Notes: generated by a model from the sequence alone, not told the origin. A DNA stretch of 44,690 nt from an uncultured Dialister sp. (GCA_900543165.1 UQQQ01000009.1:1-44690); one strand, 5' to 3'; shown: positions 21,533-29,849, counted from the first letter of the stretch. Program-made: numbers and translations.

Positions 21533-22294
21533 ATGAGTTTTATTGAAATGAAAAACATCCGGAAGGATTTCGGCAAGCTCACCATCCTTCACGGCGTCGA
21601 CATGACACTGGAAAAGGGCGAAGTCATCTCCATCATCGGGCCTTCAGGGGCCGGCAAGAGTACGCTTTTGCGCTGCCTGAACCATCTGGAGACCATCCAG
21701 GGCGGCTCGATCGCAGTCGATGGAGAATTTCTTGCCGAGGACAAAGACGGCAAGGTCACCTACGCGAGCGAAGCCAGAACGAAGGAGATCCTTGCCAAGA
21801 TGGGCATGGTCTTTCAGTCTTTCAACCTTTTCCCGCACATGACCGTGCTGGATAACATCATGGCTGCCCCCATCTACGTGAAAGGCATGAAGAAGGAAGA
21901 AATCCAGCCGATCGCGGAAGATCTTTTAAGCAAGGTCGGCCTGCTCAATAAAAAAGACATGTACCCCGGCAGCCTTTCCGGCGGACAGAAGCAGCGTGTC
22001 GCCATCGCGCGGGCGCTTGCGATGAGTCCGGAGATCATGCTCTTCGATGAACCGACCTCCGCGCTCGATCCGGAGCTCACGGGCGAAGTCCTGAAGACCA
22101 TCCAGCAGCTGGCGGATGAGAATATGACCATGGCGATCGTGACGCATGAAATGGCTTTCGCCAAGTCTGTCTCCGATAAGATCCTCTTCATGGTCGACGG
22201 CCGCGTCGAGGAAGAAGGGACGAGCGAAGAAGTCTTCGACTATCCGAAGAGCGAACGAACCAAGGCTTTCCTGAAGTCGATATTGAGAGCCTGA
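21533..22294 (+). CDS. Amino-acid ABC transporter ATP-binding protein (GlnQ type)
   Basis: 253 aa. Walker A GPSGAGKST (36-44), Q-loop VFQSFNLFPHMTVLDNI (about 92-108), signature LSGGQKQRVAIARALA (about 148-163), Walker B IMLFDEPTSALDPE (about 168-181) and H-loop THEM (about 204-207). All catalytic elements are present. GGAGG lies just before the ATG. It powers the permease encoded 12 bp upstream and the gene ends at a strong shared terminator. Confidence 0.95.
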   Translation: MSFIEMKNIRKDFGKLTILHGVDMTLEKGEVISIIGPSGAGKSTLLRCLNHLETIQGGSIAVDGEFLAEDKDGKVTYASEARTKEILAKMGMVFQSFNLFPHMTVLDNIMAAPIYVKGMKKEEIQPIAEDLLSKVGLLNKKDMYPGSLSGGQKQRVAIARALAMSPEIMLFDEPTSALDPELTGEVLKTIQQLADENMTMAIVTHEMAFAKSVSDKILFMVDGRVEEEGTSEEVFDYPKSERTKAFLKSILRA

Positions 22295-22295
22295 T

Positions 22296-22347
22296 AAAAA
22301 AGGATGCGCTGCGAAATGATTTTGCATTTCGCAGCGCATCCTTTTTT
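22296..22347. terminator. Bidirectional terminator with a 23-bp perfect stem
   Basis: The stem arms are 22296-22318 and 22325-22347 (core GGATGCGCTGCGAAATG) with A6/T6 tracts at the base. It serves both the ABC ATPase gene and the convergent chromate-transporter gene, whose TAA stop (22346-22348) overlaps the T-tract. Confidence 0.95.
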
Positions 22348-22909
22348 ACAGCCCGAACGCAATGCCGCAGACAGCGCTGATTGCGATATAGAGCACAGGG
22401 TGCTTTTTATATTTCTTAAGACCGAAGTAGATCGCAATGGCAAGGAGAATGGCCGGCCACTGGAAGAGGGAGAGAAGCGAGCCGCTCTTTTCATACAGCG
22501 CGGTATCTAAGAGAGACACCTTCGCGACGCCAAGACCGGCGGCAGCGATGAGAGCGGTGGAGGCAGGACGCAGGCCGTAGAAAATCCGCTTCACGGCGTC
22601 CGATTCGCGGAAGCGCGTCAGCATCGCATAGATGATCGTGATGACGATGAGCGCGGGCGCTGTGAGGGAGAGCGTCGTGAAGATGCCGCCCGGGATGCCA
22701 AGCGCCTGAAAACCGGCGTAGGTCGCCATATTGACACCCAAAGGCCCCGGGGTGGACTCTGAGATCGCGATCATATTCGCGATGTCTTCCGCGCTGAACC
22801 ATCCGGTGCGTGCAGAAATATCATAGAGAAAGGGAAGCGTTGCGAGCCCTCCGCCGACGGCGAAGAGCCCGGTCTTGAAGAATTCCCAAAACATAGAAAG
22901 CCAGATCAT
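22346..22909 (-). CDS. chrA: Chromate transporter half, ChrA family (second subunit)
   Basis: 187-aa membrane protein equal to one half of the classic two-domain ChrA. Motifs FFKTGLFAVGGGLATLPFL (about 9-27) and ESTPGPLGVNMATYAGFQALGIPGG (N-terminal half) are family signatures. The ATG at 22909 has AAAGGAG upstream. It follows the other half-gene (23232-23768) on the same strand, giving the usual antiparallel heteromeric pair, but 322 bp of repeats lie between them. It is a CHR-family permease; in gut anaerobes the real substrate may not be chromate. Confidence 0.9.
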   Translation of the reverse strand: MIWLSMFWEFFKTGLFAVGGGLATLPFLYDISARTGWFSAEDIANMIAISESTPGPLGVNMATYAGFQALGIPGGIFTTLSLTAPALIVITIIYAMLTRFRESDAVKRIFYGLRPASTALIAAAGLGVAKVSLLDTALYEKSGSLLSLFQWPAILLAIAIYFGLKKYKKHPVLYIAISAVCGIAFGL

Positions 22910-22924
22910 GATGGATGCTCCTTT

Positions 22925-23230
22925 GGGTGACTGGTACTAGGGACTGGTGACTAGTGACTAGTGATTAGGGGGAGTTGGAAGTGAGGAGTGAAGGTGCGGC
23001 GCCTCTCGTCGCCCTGAGCGGAGAAAAACGTCGTATGTTAGAAAATATGGCTCATCTGAAAATATGAGAACTGAGTCGAAGGATCTAAGGAAACGCTGAT
23101 TAAATCTGAGAGCGATTGAATCGGTGTTTCCCTAAGCGCCGCAGAATTTTATACAAATGCCAAATAAGTTGCATGATATCGTGAGGGGGCTTGGGGGCGC
23201 ATTATGAATGGTGCGCCGCATCCACCACTT
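22925..23230. repeat. Repeat cluster between the two chromate-transporter genes
   Basis: Period-7 array (22927-22968), GGAGTGAAGGTGCGGCG, then CGTCGCCCTGAGCGGAG...TCGAAGGATCT interrupted by about 60 bp (23010-23086), a 45-bp MITE (23088-23132), GCGCCGCAGAATTTTATAC (23135-23153) and TGGTGCGCCGCATCCACCAC just before the TAA stop of the next gene. The 26013-26093 region is the same block without the MITE. Confidence 0.75.
23088..23132. mobile_element. 45-bp minimal MITE of the GGGAAAC family
   Basis: Consists of little more than its two ends: AGGAAACGCTGATTAAATC and GATTGAATCGGTGTTTCCC. TA lies on both sides (23086-23087, 23133-23134). The related locus near 26088 reads GATCTAAGCGC without the insert, which is the empty site with a single TA. 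Confidence 0.75.
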
Positions 23231-23231
23231 C

Positions 23232-23768
23232 TTACTTCGCTTTCCTCGGCATCAGATAGTATCCTGCGATGCCGGCGAGGACGACAGAGAAGACAGGCGA
23301 GAAGGGGGCGAAGAGGGCAATGAGAAGGATGCCGATGAAGATCGCGGCTGTGCGCTTATCCTTGATCGACTTCTTGCCGAGCTTCACGACGGCGTCCAGG
23401 ATGAGGACGCAGACACAGGCACGGATGCCGGCGAAGGCGTGAATGACATAGGGATTCTCTTCGAACTGGGTGAGAAAGAGCGCGATCACCGTGATGATGA
23501 TCATGGATGGGGTGATGACGCCGAGCGTCGCGAAGACGCCGCCCCAGAAGCCTTTCAGCTTGCAGCCGATGAAGGTCGCGACATTCACCGCGATCATGCC
23601 GGGCGTGACCTGCCCTAAGGCATAGTAATCCATCAGCTCTTCCTCGCTGCCCCAGTGCTTATTCTCTACGATCTCACGCTGGAGAATGGGCAGCATCGCG
23701 TATCCGCCGCCAAAGGTGACAGCGCCCATCTTGGCAAAGATGAGAAATAATTCGAGTAGTAGTTTCAT
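23232..23768 (-). CDS. chrA: Chromate transporter half, ChrA family (first subunit)
   Basis: 178-aa membrane protein. Signatures FAKMGAVTFGGGYAMLPILQRE (as FGGGYAMLPILQRE, about 19-32) and LGQVTPGMIAVNVATFIGCK (about 51-70), with five to six hydrophobic helices and a basic C-terminus. The ATG at 23768 has AAAGGAG upstream. First gene of the pair. It differs clearly from the second half, as usual for the paired short-chain CHR proteins that form heterodimers. The stop codon abuts the linker of a composite repeat. Confidence 0.9.
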   Translation of the reverse strand: MKLLLELFLIFAKMGAVTFGGGYAMLPILQREIVENKHWGSEEELMDYYALGQVTPGMIAVNVATFIGCKLKGFWGGVFATLGVITPSMIIITVIALFLTQFEENPYVIHAFAGIRACVCVLILDAVVKLGKKSIKDKRTAAIFIGILLIALFAPFSPVFSVVLAGIAGYYLMPRKAK

Positions 23769-23789
23769 AGATGGGATACTCCTTTAATT

Positions 23790-24172
23790 GGGGGTGACTG
23801 GTGACTAGTGACTGGTGACTAGTGACTAGGGATTAGGAGCTTCGAGTGACAAGTGATTTGTGACTGGGATTTCTCCGGCATCGTCATCCCGAGCGCAGCC
23901 GAGGGATCTTTCTTGCACTGCGGGAATCAGCGTGTATGCGCTGAGGAAAAACGATGTCTTGGTGCCGCCTCACATCAGGCGATAAGTGTTCTGCAATAAA
24001 GATCCTCGGCTACGCTCGAAATGACGATGCGCGCGAAGCGTTATCGAAACTCCGCGGCGCTTTTGAATTTTATGCGCCGCACCATCATTCCTAATTCCTC
24101 ATTCCTAATTCGAGCAGAGCTTTCATCCCCAATCAAGGGGCGAGCCGCCCCACGGGCTAGCCCCGCACCCCG
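23790..24172 (+). repeat. Composite intergenic repeat, forward, with nested 150-bp element
   Basis: Period-7 array (23793-23835), nested element (23880-24030), CCGCGGCGCTTTTG...TTATGCGCCGC hairpin (24053-24079), CCTAATTCCTCATTCCTAATTC, CAATCAAGGGGCG and GGGCTAGCCCCG. It fills the 578-bp divergent gap together with the tig promoter. Confidence 0.85.
23880..24030 (+). mobile_element. MITE-like element with about 32-bp terminal inverted repeats, copy 3
   Basis: Best-preserved ends: the left CATCGTCATCCCGAGCG-CAGCCGAGG and the right arm's complement CATCGTCATTTCGAGCG-TAGCCGAGG differ at only a few positions. Confidence 0.7.
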
Positions 24173-24232
24173 ATTCAATTTCCTCTATCATACGGTCAGA
24201 GATAGAGAAAAGCAATCAGGGAAACGTAAAAT

Positions 24233-24261
24233 TTGTATTTTCTAAACAAGTGTGGTAGAAT
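24233..24261 (+). promoter_or_regulatory. Promoter of tig
   Basis: TTGTAT (24233-24238), 17 bp, TAGAAT (24256-24261). A start near 24268 gives an 80-nt leader with AAGGAGG before the ATG. Confidence 0.7.
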
Positions 24262-24346
24262 ATATCTTGCGATTTAGCGTATTTTGTAAAAATAAAAGAA
24301 TGGTTCAATATTGTCGGAAAAACCGACTTAAGGAGGAATAATTTTT

Positions 24347-25834
24347 ATGAACGTAAAAGTAGAGGCACTGGATCAGCACAAGGTATCTCTCGCCATTGAA
24401 CTGCCGGCAGAAGCTGTACAGAAAGGATTCAAGCAGGCTGTAGCTCGCATTGCGAATCAGGTCAGAATCCCGGGTTTCCGTAAAGGCAAGGCAAGCCGCA
24501 AAGTCCTGGAAATGCATTTCGGCAAAAAAGCTGTCGTCGCTGAAGCGAAAGACATCGTCATCAATGGCGCACTGACCGAAGCTATGCAGCAGGAAAAAAT
24601 CATCCCGATCACCCAGGCAGATGTGAAGGAAGATCTCTTCTCTGAAACCGAAGGTGCAAAGTTCACCGCTACTTTTGTTAAACGTCCGGAAGTAGAACTC
24701 GGCGAATACAAAGGCCTTGAAGCAGCCCATGAAGAACCGGAAATTTCCGATGCGCAGGTCGAAGCTGAAATGAAAAAAGCAGCTGAACAGAGCGCACGTC
24801 TCGAAAAGGCAGAAGAAGGCGCCATCCTCGCTAAAGGCGACTACGCTGTCATCGACTTCAAAGGCTTCGTAGACGGCAAACCGTTCGAAGGCGGCGAAGG
24901 CAAGACCTATCCGCTGGAAATCGGCTCCCAGAGCTTCATCCCGGGCTTTGAAGAACAGCTCGAAGGCCATAAAGCAGGCGATGATGTAGAAGTCAAGGTC
25001 ACCTTCCCGGAAACCTACTTCGTCGATGCTCTTAAAGGCAAAGAAGCAGAATTCAAAGTTCACATCAATGATGTAAAACGCAAACAGCTCCCGGCCCTCG
25101 ATGATGCTTTCGCAAAATCCATCAGCCAGTTCGATAAGATGGACGACCTGAAGGCTTCTGTCAAACAGCAGATGCAGCTGCAGGCTATCCAGCAGGCAGA
25201 AGAAGCCTACCACGAAGCTCTCGTAGCACAGGCTGTAGCCAATGCCAAAGTCGACATCCCGCAGGAAATGGTCGAACAGCGCATCGATGAAATCGTCGAA
25301 GAAATCTCCATGAACCTCGAATCCAGAGACATGAAGCTCGCTGACTACCTGAAGAACATCGGCCAGACCGAAGAACAGCTCCGCAAGAACTACGAAAAGA
25401 CCGCTGAAGAACAGGTTCGTCAGGGCCTTGTCCTCGAAACCATCGCAGAAAAAGAAGAACTCAATGTAACGAACCAGGATCTCTCCATGGAAGTCTACAG
25501 CATGGCTCATCAGTTCAACGCTGACCCGAAAGATGTCATGAAGATCATCAAAGAAGAAGGCCGCGTGAACATGCTGATCAACTCCGTTCTTCGCAAGAAA
25601 GCAGCTGCTTTCATCTACGGTGCTGCTAAAAAGGCAGAAGCGGACAAGAAAGAAGCAGCAGAAGCTGCGGAAGCTCCGGCTGTAGAAGAAACTGCTCCGA
25701 AGACCGAAGAAGACTTCAATGCTATGACCGTCAAGGATCTCAAGGCTTACGCACAGGAAAAAGGCATCGCCATCGAATCCAAAGCAAAAAAAGCTGAGAT
25801 CATCGACACCATCATGGCTGCTGAAAAGGAATAA
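24347..25834 (+). CDS. tig: Trigger factor with extra C-terminal Rho_N/SAP-like motif
   Basis: 495 aa, longer than the usual 430. The N-terminal ribosome-binding domain carries the signature IPGFRKGKAS (41-50). An FKBP-type PPIase domain follows (about 160-245, GDYAVIDFKGFVDGKPFEGG and SFIPGFEEQLEGHKAGD), then the helical chaperone arms (about 250-425), an Ala/Glu-rich linker (about 430-456) and a 37-residue tail MTVKDLKAYAQEKGI...KKAEIIDTIM that looks like a Rho N-terminal or SAP helix-extended-helix motif. It chaperones nascent chains at the ribosome exit. It heads the conserved tig-clpP-clpX cluster, and codon use is strongly biased as in highly expressed genes. Confidence 0.95.
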   Translation: MNVKVEALDQHKVSLAIELPAEAVQKGFKQAVARIANQVRIPGFRKGKASRKVLEMHFGKKAVVAEAKDIVINGALTEAMQQEKIIPITQADVKEDLFSETEGAKFTATFVKRPEVELGEYKGLEAAHEEPEISDAQVEAEMKKAAEQSARLEKAEEGAILAKGDYAVIDFKGFVDGKPFEGGEGKTYPLEIGSQSFIPGFEEQLEGHKAGDDVEVKVTFPETYFVDALKGKEAEFKVHINDVKRKQLPALDDAFAKSISQFDKMDDLKASVKQQMQLQAIQQAEEAYHEALVAQAVANAKVDIPQEMVEQRIDEIVEEISMNLESRDMKLADYLKNIGQTEEQLRKNYEKTAEEQVRQGLVLETIAEKEELNVTNQDLSMEVYSMAHQFNADPKDVMKIIKEEGRVNMLINSVLRKKAAAFIYGAAKKAEADKKEAAEAAEAPAVEETAPKTEEDFNAMTVKDLKAYAQEKGIAIESKAKKAEIIDTIMAAEKE

Positions 25835-25880
25835 TCCTTTAGAAAATTGAATGAGTACTGCTGCGGCAGTGTGTATTGGA

Positions 25881-25908
25881 AGAGACGCGGGGTGACCGGC
25901 GTCTCTTT
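25881..25908 (+). terminator. Weak terminator or attenuator after tig
   Basis: AGAGACGC (25881-25888) and GCGTCTCT (25899-25906), followed only by TTC. Partial read-through into clpP is possible. Confidence 0.4.
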
Positions 25909-25969
25909 CGAACATATGGGGAAATTGGGGAAAGGCTTGCCCCCGATCTCGATTTTATGAATTGACATA

Positions 25970-26205
25970 GGGGGAGCCTGTGGGGCGTGAGAAGTGCCGG
26001 TGCGGCGCATTTCGTCATCCTGAGCGGAGAAAAACGTCGTATGTTATAGCTTATCTGAAAATATGAGAACTGAGTCGAAGGATCTAAGCGCTGCAGAGTA
26101 TAGATGGCGGCGATGCCCGAAGGTGGTATTTAGTCACCAGTCACCAGTCACCAGTCACTTTCAATCCCTAATCCCTAATCCCTGGCTACCAGTCACTACC
26201 TATTA
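25970..26205 (-). repeat. Composite repeat (reverse) with interrupted CATCCTGAGCGGAG block
   Basis: GTGCGGCGCATTTCGTCATCC (two blocks, 25999-26020), CTGAGCGGAG...TCGAAGGATCT with about 45 bp inserted (26019-26086), GCGCTGCAGAGTATAG, GGCGATGCCCGAAGG (26109-26123), a period-7 array AGTCACC (26131-26160) and CCCTAAT units (26164-26185). It fills the 398-bp gap between tig and clpP with the hairpin above. Confidence 0.75.
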
Positions 26206-26232
26206 TTCAACCAAAAGAAAGGGTGTTACCAC

Positions 26233-26838
26233 ATGGCATATGTACCGATTGTTGTCGAACAGACCGCTCGCGGAGAGCGCTCCTATGATATTTATTCCCG
26301 TCTTTTGAAGGACCGCATCATATTCCTTGACGGCCAGATTGAAGACCATATGGCCAATGTCATCATTGCACAGCTTCTCTTCCTGGAAGCCGAAGACCCT
26401 TCCAAAGATATCCACCTCTACATCAACAGCCCCGGCGGCGTCGTGACCGCCGGCCTTGCGATCTATGATACGATGCAGTATATCCGTCCGGACGTCTCCA
26501 CCATCTGCATCGGCTCCTGCGCCAGCATGGCGGCCGTCCTTCTGACCGCCGGTGCGAAAGGCAAACGCTACGCCCTTCCGCATGCGAATGTCATGATCCA
26601 CCAGCCGCTGGGCGGTGTACAGGGACAGGCGACCGAGATCGAGATCCATGCGAGAGAAATCCTCCGCCTGCGCGAAGAACTGAACGGCATCCTTGCCAAG
26701 CATAGCGGACAGTCCCTCGAAACCATCAAAAACGACACCGAACGCGATAATTTCATGACAGCCCAGATGGCGAAAGACTATGGTCTCATCGATCACATCC
26801 TCACCCGCAATGAGCTGGCGAAAGTGACACAGAAATAA
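26233..26838 (+). CDS. clpP: ATP-dependent Clp protease proteolytic subunit
   Basis: 201 aa, the normal ClpP length. Catalytic triad Ser98 (GSCASMAA), His123 (MIHQPLGG) and Asp172 (ERDNFM). NSPGGVVTAGLAIYDTMQ is the usual handle/oxyanion region. A short N-terminal extension before ERSYDIYSRLLKDRIIFL fits the propeptide type. It forms the tetradecameric peptidase with ClpX. AAAGGGTG precedes the ATG, with a period-7 repeat ending about 15 bases earlier. clpX follows 12 bases downstream. Confidence 0.97.
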   Translation: MAYVPIVVEQTARGERSYDIYSRLLKDRIIFLDGQIEDHMANVIIAQLLFLEAEDPSKDIHLYINSPGGVVTAGLAIYDTMQYIRPDVSTICIGSCASMAAVLLTAGAKGKRYALPHANVMIHQPLGGVQGQATEIEIHAREILRLREELNGILAKHSGQSLETIKNDTERDNFMTAQMAKDYGLIDHILTRNELAKVTQK

Positions 26839-26850
26839 AGGAGAAAGACC

Positions 26851-28098
26851 GTGAACGGAGAAGATAAAGAACCGAAGATCTGCAGCTTCTGCGGCCGATC
26901 CAGCGACGAAGTCGAAAACATGGTCACCGGACCCGGCGTCTACATCTGCAGTGAATGCATTGACATCTGCCATAACATTCTTCTGGAAGAGCGGAAAAAC
27001 AAAGAAAAGCAGGGCAAAGAACCCGCTGACACCAAAGTGCCGACACCGGAAGAGATCAAAGAATACATCGACCAGTACGTCATCGAGCAGGACAATGCGA
27101 AGATCGCGCTGGCCGTCGCTGTGTACAATCACTACAAACGTCTCTTTTTCAAAGGCGAAGATGACGGCGTAGAGCTGCAGAAATCCAACATCATCCTGCT
27201 TGGGCCGACCGGCAGCGGCAAGACACTCCTTGCCCAGACCCTCGCCCGCTACCTTGATGTGCCTTTTGCGATTTCTGATGCCACTACCCTCACACAGGCC
27301 GGCTATGTCGGAGATGATGTGGAAAATATCCTCCTTCGCCTCATCCAGGCTGCTGACTATGACATCGAGAAAGCCCAGCGCGGCATCATCTACATCGATG
27401 AGATCGACAAGATTGCCAAGAAGACCGAGAACGTCTCCATCACCCGCGATGTCTCCGGTGAAGGCGTCCAGCAGGCTCTTCTGAAGATCCTGGAAGGCAC
27501 CGTGGCGAACGTGCCGCCGCAGGGCGGACGTAAGCATCCGAATCAGGAAATGATCCAGATCGACACCAGCAACATCCTCTTCATCTGCGGCGGTGCTTTC
27601 GCCGGCCTCGATAAGGTCATCGACAGCCGTCTCACCAAAAGCGTCATGGGCTTCGGCGCCGATATCGAGAAAGCAGAAGACAAAGACATGGACGAGCTCC
27701 TCCAGCAGGTCCAGCCGGAAGACCTCCTGAAATTCGGCCTCATCCCCGAATTCATCGGCCGTCTCCCCGTCATCGTCGCCCTCCACCCGCTGAAGGAAGA
27801 AGCCCTCGTCAAAATCCTGACCGAACCGAAGAATGCCCTCGTCAAGCAGTACAAGAAACTGCTGGCCATGGACGGCGTAGAACTCGTCATCGAAGACGCT
27901 GCCATCCACGCCATCGCCCGCCAGGCGATCGAGCGTAATACCGGCGCCCGCGGCCTCCGCGCGATCATCGAGAAGATCATGCAGAAAGTTATGTACGAGA
28001 TCCCCGGCATGAAGGATGTCGTGAAATGCACCATCACGGAAGACAACGTGGTGAACCACACCGATCCGCTGTTGGAACGGAAAGCGGCAAAAAAATAA
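26851..28098 (+). CDS. clpX: ClpX ATPase, substrate-recognition subunit of ClpXP
   Basis: 415 aa starting with GTG behind AAAGGAG. N-terminal zinc-binding domain C11-x2-C14...C33-x2-C36. AAA+ core with Walker A GPTGSGKT (about 114-121), Walker B IIYIDEIDK (about 178-186), sensor I IDTSNILFICGGAF, the substrate-gripping GYVGDDVE loop region and RGLRAIIEKIM of the C-terminal sensor II domain. It unfolds proteins and feeds them to ClpP. It is co-transcribed with clpP. Confidence 0.97.
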   Translation: MNGEDKEPKICSFCGRSSDEVENMVTGPGVYICSECIDICHNILLEERKNKEKQGKEPADTKVPTPEEIKEYIDQYVIEQDNAKIALAVAVYNHYKRLFFKGEDDGVELQKSNIILLGPTGSGKTLLAQTLARYLDVPFAISDATTLTQAGYVGDDVENILLRLIQAADYDIEKAQRGIIYIDEIDKIAKKTENVSITRDVSGEGVQQALLKILEGTVANVPPQGGRKHPNQEMIQIDTSNILFICGGAFAGLDKVIDSRLTKSVMGFGADIEKAEDKDMDELLQQVQPEDLLKFGLIPEFIGRLPVIVALHPLKEEALVKILTEPKNALVKQYKKLLAMDGVELVIEDAAIHAIARQAIERNTGARGLRAIIEKIMQKVMYEIPGMKDVVKCTITEDNVVNHTDPLLERKAAKK

Positions 28099-28138
28099 AA
28101 AATGCCTCCCTGTGAATCGCTCATAGGGAGGTATTTTT
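28099..28138 (+). terminator. Terminator after clpX
   Basis: AATGCCTCCCT (28101-28111) and AGGGAGGTATT (28125-28135) with a 13-nt loop, then TTT. Confidence 0.85.
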
Positions 28139-28141
28139 GCT

Positions 28142-28186
28142 GTGAGACGGATGCCGATCAGTGGGGGCATTGGATCGGCGTCTCAC
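28142..28186. other. Unassigned stable hairpin
   Basis: GTGAGAC (28142-28148) and GTCTCAC (28180-28186) plus GCCGATC and GATCGGC form a 14-bp interrupted stem. There is no T-run, so it is not an obvious terminator. It lies in the 363-bp gap between clpX and the MFS gene, whose remaining 28190-28340 shows nothing I recognise; a 67-codon frame there has no ribosome-binding site. Confidence 0.45.
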
Positions 28187-28351
28187 TTCGGGGGATGGCT
28201 TTTCCTCTTTTTCACGCATTTTTTGTTCCGGTAAATGATGCCATTCAGCCGTATTGGATATCCTCATCCATGAATAGCTTCGATCCATTGCTGGATTCAG
28301 CATAATAACTCTTTAAATTCTCAATTTTTTATAAAATTAACCTTTTCCCTC

Positions 28352-28380
28352 TTTTCAAAGACATATCCCTATTATATAAT
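28352..28380 (+). promoter_or_regulatory. Probable promoter of the MFS gene, with leader hairpin
   Basis: TATAAT at 28375-28380 with a weak -35 TTTTCA (28352-28357) in AT-rich DNA. In the leader, TGTCTGC (28427-28433) and GCAGACA (28440-28446) form a hairpin directly before the GGGGAGG ribosome-binding site. Confidence 0.5.
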
Positions 28381-28461
28381 TAGATAATTTTGTGCGCCTT
28401 TCGCGCCATATGATTTTCAGGATTATTGTCTGCACAAGAGCAGACACACAGGGGAGGTATT

Positions 28462-29769
28462 ATGTCAGAAAAATCATTGGAAGAATTGGAATTTGAGGAA
28501 ACTGGCGTCACCCGGAAGGAACGATGGAAGGTCATGTGGGCTTCGATCGTCGGGTATGCGATGGATGGGCTGGACGTTTTGATCCTGTCCTTTGCCATGG
28601 CAGCGATCGTTGCGGAGTTTGGCCTGACGCTCGGGGAAGGCGGCCTCATCGCGACGTACACGCTGATCGGTACGGTTCTTGGCGGGTATCTCTTCGGCGT
28701 CTTTGCGGATTACTTCGGCCGTGTGCATACCTTTGCACTGACCATCATCATTTTCTCGATCTTCACCGGTGCCTGCGCTTTTGCGGACAATGTCATGCAT
28801 CTCAATATCCTTCGTTTCCTGGCAGGGCTCGGCCTTGGCGGGGAATACGGGATCGGTATGACGCTCGTCACGGAGACCTGGCCGGCAGCGAAGCGTGCGC
28901 GTGCTACGGCGGGCGTGGCGATGGGCTGGCAGGCGGGCGCTGTACTCGCAGCCGTCCTGGCGGCGGTCGTTCTTCCGGATTACGGCTGGAGAGGACTCTT
29001 CCTCGTGGGCGTCGTTCCGGCGCTGCTGGCGGCATGGGCGCGTCATGGACTGAAGGAACCGCCGATGTGGCTGAAGCGCAAGGAGCTGAAGAAGCAGCTG
29101 AAAGCAAGAAAAGCGGCTGGAGAGACGCTGACAGCGGAAGAAGAGGAAGAGCTCGCGGAAGCAAGCAAGTTCCCGCTGGCGCATCTGTTCTCCAGCTCAT
29201 CGAAGACGGTGACCACGATTTCTCTCACCATCATGACGAGTGTGCAGAATTTCGGCTATTACGGCATCATGGTCTGGCTGCCGATGATCCTTTTGAAGGA
29301 GCACGGCCTTTCCACGAGCTCGATGTCAGGCTGGATGGTCGTCACGGTCATCGGCATGATCGCAGGCATCTATGTCTTCGGCTATCTCTCGGATCGTTTT
29401 GGCCGTAAGAAACCGTACCTGCTCTTCTACGTGTGTGCGGCAGCGATGGTGTATGTGTATGTCAATCTGAATACGCCGATGGCGCTGCTCTTCGGCGGTG
29501 CGGTGCTCGGCTTCTTCTGCAATGGCATGATGGCCGGCTATGGTACGCTGCTTTCTGAAAACTATACGACGGATGCGCGCTCGACGGCGCAGAATTTCAT
29601 CTTCAATACGGGCCGTGCGGTCGGCGGCTTCGCTCCGGCGATCATCGGCGCGCTGGCACAGGCGAATGGCTTCTCTGCGGCTTTCGCTCTGCTGTCCTGC
29701 GTGTACCTTGCGGCAGCATTCAATGTCCTTTTTTTCATCAAGGATACCAAGGGTGTGACGATCAAATAG
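28462..29769 (+). CDS. MFS transporter, aromatic-acid/sugar:proton symporter type
   Basis: 435-aa inner-membrane transporter with about 12 helices. Motif A occurs twice: FADYFGRVHTF after helix 2 and LSDRFGRKKPYL after helix 8. GLGLGGEYGIGMTLVTETWP (about 129-148) is the helix-4 signature of the metabolite:H+ symporter/AAHS-like group. A highly charged cytoplasmic loop (about 198-240, rich in K and E) separates the halves. The ATG at 28462 has GGGGAGG 5 bases upstream. It is a single-gene unit with a terminator shared with the convergent binding-protein gene. The substrate is probably an organic acid but is unproven. Confidence 0.88.
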   Translation: MSEKSLEELEFEETGVTRKERWKVMWASIVGYAMDGLDVLILSFAMAAIVAEFGLTLGEGGLIATYTLIGTVLGGYLFGVFADYFGRVHTFALTIIIFSIFTGACAFADNVMHLNILRFLAGLGLGGEYGIGMTLVTETWPAAKRARATAGVAMGWQAGAVLAAVLAAVVLPDYGWRGLFLVGVVPALLAAWARHGLKEPPMWLKRKELKKQLKARKAAGETLTAEEEEELAEASKFPLAHLFSSSSKTVTTISLTIMTSVQNFGYYGIMVWLPMILLKEHGLSTSSMSGWMVVTVIGMIAGIYVFGYLSDRFGRKKPYLLFYVCAAAMVYVYVNLNTPMALLFGGAVLGFFCNGMMAGYGTLLSENYTTDARSTAQNFIFNTGRAVGGFAPAIIGALAQANGFSAAFALLSCVYLAAAFNVLFFIKDTKGVTIK

Positions 29770-29787
29770 CCGATGGCGGCTCGGCAA

Positions 29788-29835
29788 TAAAAAAGACTCG
29801 TGAGATCATATCAAAATCTCACGGGTCTTTTTTTA
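29788..29835. terminator. Bidirectional terminator
   Basis: AAAAAGACTCGTGAGAT (29790-29806) pairs with ATCTCACGGGTCTTTTT (29816-29832). It separates the convergent MFS and binding-protein genes. Confidence 0.9.
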
Positions 29836-29849
29836 TTGTCTTATATGTC

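Noticed and set aside
24217..24226. Possible GGGAAAC MITE end before tig (CAGGGAAACG)
   Set aside because: Only eight bases match, and the diagnostic GATTAAATC does not follow; probably chance.
24305..25915. Long open frame antisense to tig (536 codons)
   Set aside because: It is the shadow of a codon-biased gene that avoids triplets giving antisense stops; it lacks a ribosome-binding site and its composition (rich in Phe, Cys, His) is unnatural.
26203..28170. 655-codon frame antisense to clpP and clpX
   Set aside because: Same codon-bias artefact across two highly conserved genes; similar shadows lie opposite the porin (1053-2420), the activase gene (8283-10088) and addA (32808-34205).
28102..28305. 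67-codon frame after clpX
   Set aside because: Begins inside the clpX terminator, lacks a ribosome-binding site and has no recognisable features.
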